A DNA stretch of 34,449 nt, taken from positions 1 to 34,449 of the forward strand of contig NZ_SSXE01000108.1 in the NCBI RefSeq assembly GCF_021699195.1, given 5' to 3'. Origin of the DNA: Nonomuraea sp. MG754425. GTDB taxonomy: Bacteria > Actinomycetota > Actinomycetes > Streptosporangiales > Streptosporangiaceae. The notes beneath the pieces were generated by a model. The model was given only the letters and a program-made list of their open reading frames with translations, did not search any database and was not told the DNA's origin. Position numbers and translations under genes: made by a program. Below are positions 31,616-34,449 of the stretch, one piece after another (the first letter of the stretch is position 1; the number at the start of each line of letters is the position of its first letter).

Positions 31616-32242
31616 ATGGAACATCAGGACGACACCAGGGCGGCCTACGACGGGGTCGTCGAGCTGTATGCGTCGATGTTTGCTAATCAGTTGGAGACGC
31701 AGCCGTTCTCGCGGAACATGATCGGTACCTTCGCTGAGCTGGTGCGCGGGACGGGGAACCTGCGGGCAGTCGACGTCGGGTGCGGGCCTGGACATCTGAC
31801 GGCCATGCTGCACGATCTGGGGCTGGACGCCTTCGGGCTCGACCTCTCCCCGGGCATGGTCGACCACGCCCGGCGGGCCCATCCGGCGCTGCAGTTTGAT
31901 GAGGCGCGGATGGAGGCCCTGCCGGTCGAGGACGGCGCGCTCGGCGGCGTGCTGGCCCACTACTCGATGATCCACACCCCTCCTGGGGATTTGCCCGCGC
32001 TGCTCGCCGAGCAGGTGCGTGTGCTGGCACCGGGCGGCCTGCTCCTGGTCTCGTTCTTCGCGACCGACGGATCGGAGCCGGTCCGCTTCGACCACAAGGT
32101 GACGCCCGCCTATAGCTGGCCAGCGGACCGGTTCGTCGAGTTGCTGGCCGGGGCCGGGCTCGTCCCGTTCGCCCGGCTGCTCCACGACCCGGCCTCAGAG
32201 CGGGGCTTCCTCGACGCCCACTTGCTGGCCCGCCTCCCCTAG
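31616..32242 (+). CDS. Class I SAM-dependent methyltransferase (passenger gene)
   Basis: The 208-residue protein is a small Rossmann-fold methyltransferase. SAM-binding motif I VDVGCGPGHLT lies near residue 55, an acidic residue follows in FGLDLSPGMV, and LPVEDGALGGVLAHYSM and VLAPGGLLLVSFF come later. The family methylates small molecules; the substrate is unknown. ATG 31616 is used; GTG 31613 (eight bases after TAGTTT, possibly leaderless) and ATG 31595 are alternatives. The frame appears intact. It lies between the left terminal repeat and the transposase of an IS5-like element, so it may be mobile cargo. Confidence 0.87.
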   Translation: MEHQDDTRAAYDGVVELYASMFANQLETQPFSRNMIGTFAELVRGTGNLRAVDVGCGPGHLTAMLHDLGLDAFGLDLSPGMVDHARRAHPALQFDEARMEALPVEDGALGGVLAHYSMIHTPPGDLPALLAEQVRVLAPGGLLLVSFFATDGSEPVRFDHKVTPAYSWPADRFVELLAGAGLVPFARLLHDPASERGFLDAHLLARLP

Positions 32243-32287
32243 ATCGTGCCCGTGGCCTTTGGGGGCGTTTTGGTGTAGATCATCCAT

Positions 32288-33201
32288 GTGGATGAGGAAC
32301 GTCTGAAGCGTCATGATCTGACGGATGCGGAGTGGCTGCTGTTGGAGCCGCTGCTGCCGTCGCAGACCGTGCATGGAGCTCGGTGGAGTGATCATCGGAC
32401 GGTGATGAACGGGATCTTCCATCGGACGCGTACGGCCACGCCGTGGCGTGACCTGCCGCCCTGTTATGGCAGGTGGAAGACGGTCTACAACCGGCATCGC
32501 CGGTGGTCGCTGGATGGGACGTGGGAGCGGATCCTGGACGGGCTGCGGGCGGGCTGCAACGAGGTCGAGGGCGAGGATTGGACGGTCAGCGCGGACTCGA
32601 CTGTGGTCCGCGCGCACCAGCACGCGGCCGGGGCACGGCACGCTCCGGCCGTCGACCTGCCTTCAAAGGGGCTTGCAAAGATCACGAGGTGACGTCGGCG
32701 GGTCGGGAGGCCCTGGGACGGTCACGGGGCGGGTTGTCCACGAAGATTCATCTGGTGGCCGATCGGCGGTGCCGACCGATCAGCCGGATCCTCACCCCGG
32801 GCCAGCACGCGGACTGCCCGAAGTTCATCCCGCTGCTGAAGTCCATCCGCATCCCGCGCCGTGGCCCTGGACGACCCCGCAACCGGCCGGCCAGGGCGAT
32901 GGCCGACAAGGCCTACTCCTCTCGCGCCAACCGCCGCTACCTGCGCAAACGCAACATCAAGGCCGTCATCCCGATGAAGAAGGACCAGGCCGCCAACCGC
33001 ACGAGACTCGGCTCCAAAGGCGGCAGGCCCCCGGTCTTCGACCGGGAGGCCTACAAAGAACGCAACACCGTCGAGCGCTGCGTGAACAAACTCCGCCAGC
33101 ATCGTGCCGTGGCCACTCGCTACGACAAACGACAACGCATCTACCAGGGCACCATCGACGTCGCCTCGATCCGCATCTGGCTCCGCGACCCCGTCACATG
33201 A
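32288..33201 (+). CDS. IS5-family transposase made by -1 frameshift (orfA/orfB)
   Basis: The first frame (GTG 32288 to TGA 32692, 134 aa) holds the N-terminal DNA-binding part and the first catalytic Asp (SADSTVVRAHQHAAGA). The second frame ends at TGA 33201 and holds the second Asp (AMADKAYSS) and the Glu (NTVERCVNKLRQ). The slippery heptamer AAAGGGG at 32665-32671 lies in correct phase for a -1 shift, joining them into a 304-residue DDE transposase. The final TGA is inside the right terminal repeat. All three DDE residues are present, so it may be active. Confidence 0.87.
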
Positions 33202-33216
33202 TCACGGGACACGGCC
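33195..33216. repeat. Right terminal inverted repeat of the IS5-like element
   Basis: Ends in TCACGGGACACGGCC; it is the inverted partner of 31511-31531. It is followed by TAG, the same bases that precede the left end. Confidence 0.8.
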
Positions 33217-33219
33217 TAG

Positions 33220-34447
33220 TACTACAGCCAGACTTTGTGATCTATAGTCTGGATGCATGTCGGACGAGTTTACTGCTGACGACCTTCGTGCGTGGTCGTC
33301 CGGGCTGGACGCGCGGATCGGATGCAGCGGCTGTTGAACAACGCCCGCTGGGACGCCCGCGAGGTGCGAGCCGATCTGCGAGCTTATGTGGTGGAGCACC
33401 TCGGCCACCGCGATGGTGTGCTGGTCGTGGACGAGACCGGGTTCCTCAAGAAGGGCGACAAGTCAGCCGGGGTGCAACGCCAGTACTCCGGCACCGCTGG
33501 CCGCATCGAAAACTGCCAACTCGGGGTGTTCTTGGCCTACGCCTCTCCGCTGGGCCGAGCATTGATCGACGCGGAGTTGTATCTGCCCAAGTCTTGGACC
33601 GATGACCGCGTCCGCTGCGCCACGGCGGGCATTCCGGACAGCACGCCGTTCGCGACCAAGCCGGTACTGGCCCGGCAGATGCTGGCGCGCGCTGTGGAGG
33701 CGGGAATGCCCGTCTCTTGGGTCACCGCCGATGAGGCCTACGGCATGGACTACAAGTTCCGGCACTTCCTGGAGCAGCGCCGGCTCAACTACGTGGTCGC
33801 CGTGCCCAAGAACCAAACCGTCGGGGCCGGGCTCGGTGGTGACACCCGTGCCGACACCCTGGCTGCCCAGGCGCCACCCGAGGCGTGGAAGCGCCTGTCG
33901 TGCGGAAACGGCGCCAAAGGACCCCGCCTGTATGACTGGGCACTGGCCGAGCTGCACTTCGAGACCGAACCCGGCTACCGGCGCTGGCTCCTGGTCCGGC
34001 GCAGCCTCACGCCCAACGTCAAGGGCGAACTCGAACTGGCCTACTACCTATGTCACGCCCCGGCCGGCACCACCCTCGACGACCTCATCGCCATCGCCGG
34101 AGCGCGCTGGGCAATCGAAGAGTGCTTCCAGAGTGCCAAGAATGAGACCGGCCTCGACCACTACCAGGTCAGACGATTCGACGCCTGGCACCGCCACATC
34201 ACGTTGGCCATGCTTGCCCACGCCTTTCTGGCGGTCACGGCGGCGAGTGTCCCAAAAGCAGCAGCGGCCTGGTCCGTTTCAGCCCGGCCGAGATCCGTCG
34301 TCTCCTGGCACACCTGATCACGGCCATCACTCGTCCTGTCGAACTCGCAATCGCCTGGTCGCACCGCCGCCGACAACACCAGACCCGCGCCCGCAGTAGC
34401 CACTACTGGAAACGCTGGCTCAAGCATCACGAAATCAGGCTGTAGTA
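33220..34447 (+). mobile_element. IS701-like insertion sequence, defective copy
   Basis: Terminal repeats of 22 bp at 33220-33241 (TACTACAGCCAGACTTTGTG...) and 34426-34447 are inverted copies with 19 identities. The left end follows CTAG, and the right end is followed by CT at the window edge, consistent with a CTAG target duplication cut by the edge. The transposase within is damaged at the N terminus. The element abuts the IS5-like element directly. Confidence 0.82.
33257..34445 (+). pseudogene. IS701-family transposase, N-terminally deleted and frameshifted
   Basis: ATG 33257 begins MSDEFTADDLRAWSSGLDAR and then runs into a stop. The rest continues in another frame from MQRLLNNARWDAREVRADLR near 33322, indicating that roughly 40 codons are missing at the junction near 33319. 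The body keeps the IS701 signatures VDETGFLKKGDKSAGVQRQY, TADEAYG and GARWAIEECFQSAKNETGL. Near 34251 the main frame drifts to a stop at 34317. The phase one base back continues FSPAEIRRLLAHL to a TAG at 34443 inside the right repeat. The heptamer CCCAAAA (34251-34257) sits at that switch. The N-terminal loss probably inactivates the copy. Confidence 0.8.
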
Positions 34448-34449
34448 CT

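Larger units (their letters stand above)
31511..33216 (+). mobile_element. IS5-like element carrying a methyltransferase gene
   Basis: The left terminal repeat (31511-31531, beginning GGCCTGTCCCGTGATC) and the right one (33195-33216) are inverted copies of about 21 bp differing by one inserted base. The TAG/CTAG tetranucleotide flanks both sides (31507-31510 and 33216-33219), consistent with a target duplication of the YTAR type. Inside lie a methyltransferase gene and a two-phase IS5-family transposase, with the transposase stop inside the right repeat. The usual element of this family is about 0.9 kb; this one is 1.7 kb because of the extra gene. The two ends are too alike to be chance. Confidence 0.75.

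Noticed and set aside
1..34449. CRISPR arrays, tRNA or rRNA genes, phage structural genes
   Set aside because: None was seen: no regular spacer-repeat pattern and no tRNA cloverleaf or rRNA stretch. The only phage-named gene is a common holin-like membrane protein.

Overview
The window is chromosomal DNA from a high-GC actinomycete. Third codon positions are strongly GC-rich, several starts look leaderless, and the gene content is actinobacterial: a bldG/anti-sigma pair, a 6C small RNA, a Tad pilus locus next to a DECH-box helicase, and a K+-independent proton-pumping pyrophosphatase. Gene content and order recall, from memory and unchecked, Streptomyces coelicolor around SCO3547-SCO3563 and Mycobacterium tuberculosis around Rv3649-Rv3670. 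A member of the Streptosporangiales (Nonomuraea-like) is a reasonable guess but is not proven.

Layout. 1-5900: a Ser/Thr kinase cut by the left edge, a small secreted protein, a minus-strand GAF histidine kinase/NarL response-regulator operon, a divergent SDR-QueA-like operon, and a second secreted protein paralogous to the first. 5960-10400: serB (phosphoserine phosphatase), a minus-strand pair of a 38-aa membrane protein and sixA, then hppA with a recognisable promoter, leader hairpin and terminator. 10400-11830: a C-rich stretch with short tandem repeats and no convincing gene. 11834-15468: an anti-sigma-like ATPase and bldG on the minus strand, divergent from a MrfA/Hrq1-type helicase. 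15817-24714: a large FnIII membrane protein and a Tad (Flp pilus) cluster, all on the minus strand: cpaE/ssd, tadA, tadB, tadC, Flp-like pilin, tadE and a second TadE/G-like protein. 25285-25390: the 6C RNA upstream of cpaE. 25500-25890: a direct-repeat promoter-like region and a highly structured non-coding stretch. Then come a Fic-fold protein with a ruined active site, acs with a DasR-like operator, a degraded nhaA, a holin-like membrane protein, an epoxide-hydrolase-like enzyme and a DUF309 protein.

The right end carries two insertion sequences in tandem. The first is IS5-like and spans about 1.7 kb. It has matching terminal inverted repeats, a -1 frameshifted transposase and, between the left end and the transposase, an apparently intact methyltransferase gene, so it looks like a transposon with a passenger. 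The second is an IS701-like copy that has lost part of its N-terminal coding region. Its right inverted repeat ends two bases before the window edge.

How it fits together. Most Tad genes are joined by 4-nt ATGA overlaps (cpaE/tadA, pilin/tadE), which suggests one translationally coupled envelope machine. Two leaders in this cluster share a 19-nt motif with 17 identities. The clustering of a DNA helicase, a pilus secretion ATPase, an Ssd-type ATPase, a degenerate Fic protein, the 6C RNA and a BldG switch is the most system-like feature of the window. Its function is inferred only from neighbourhood.
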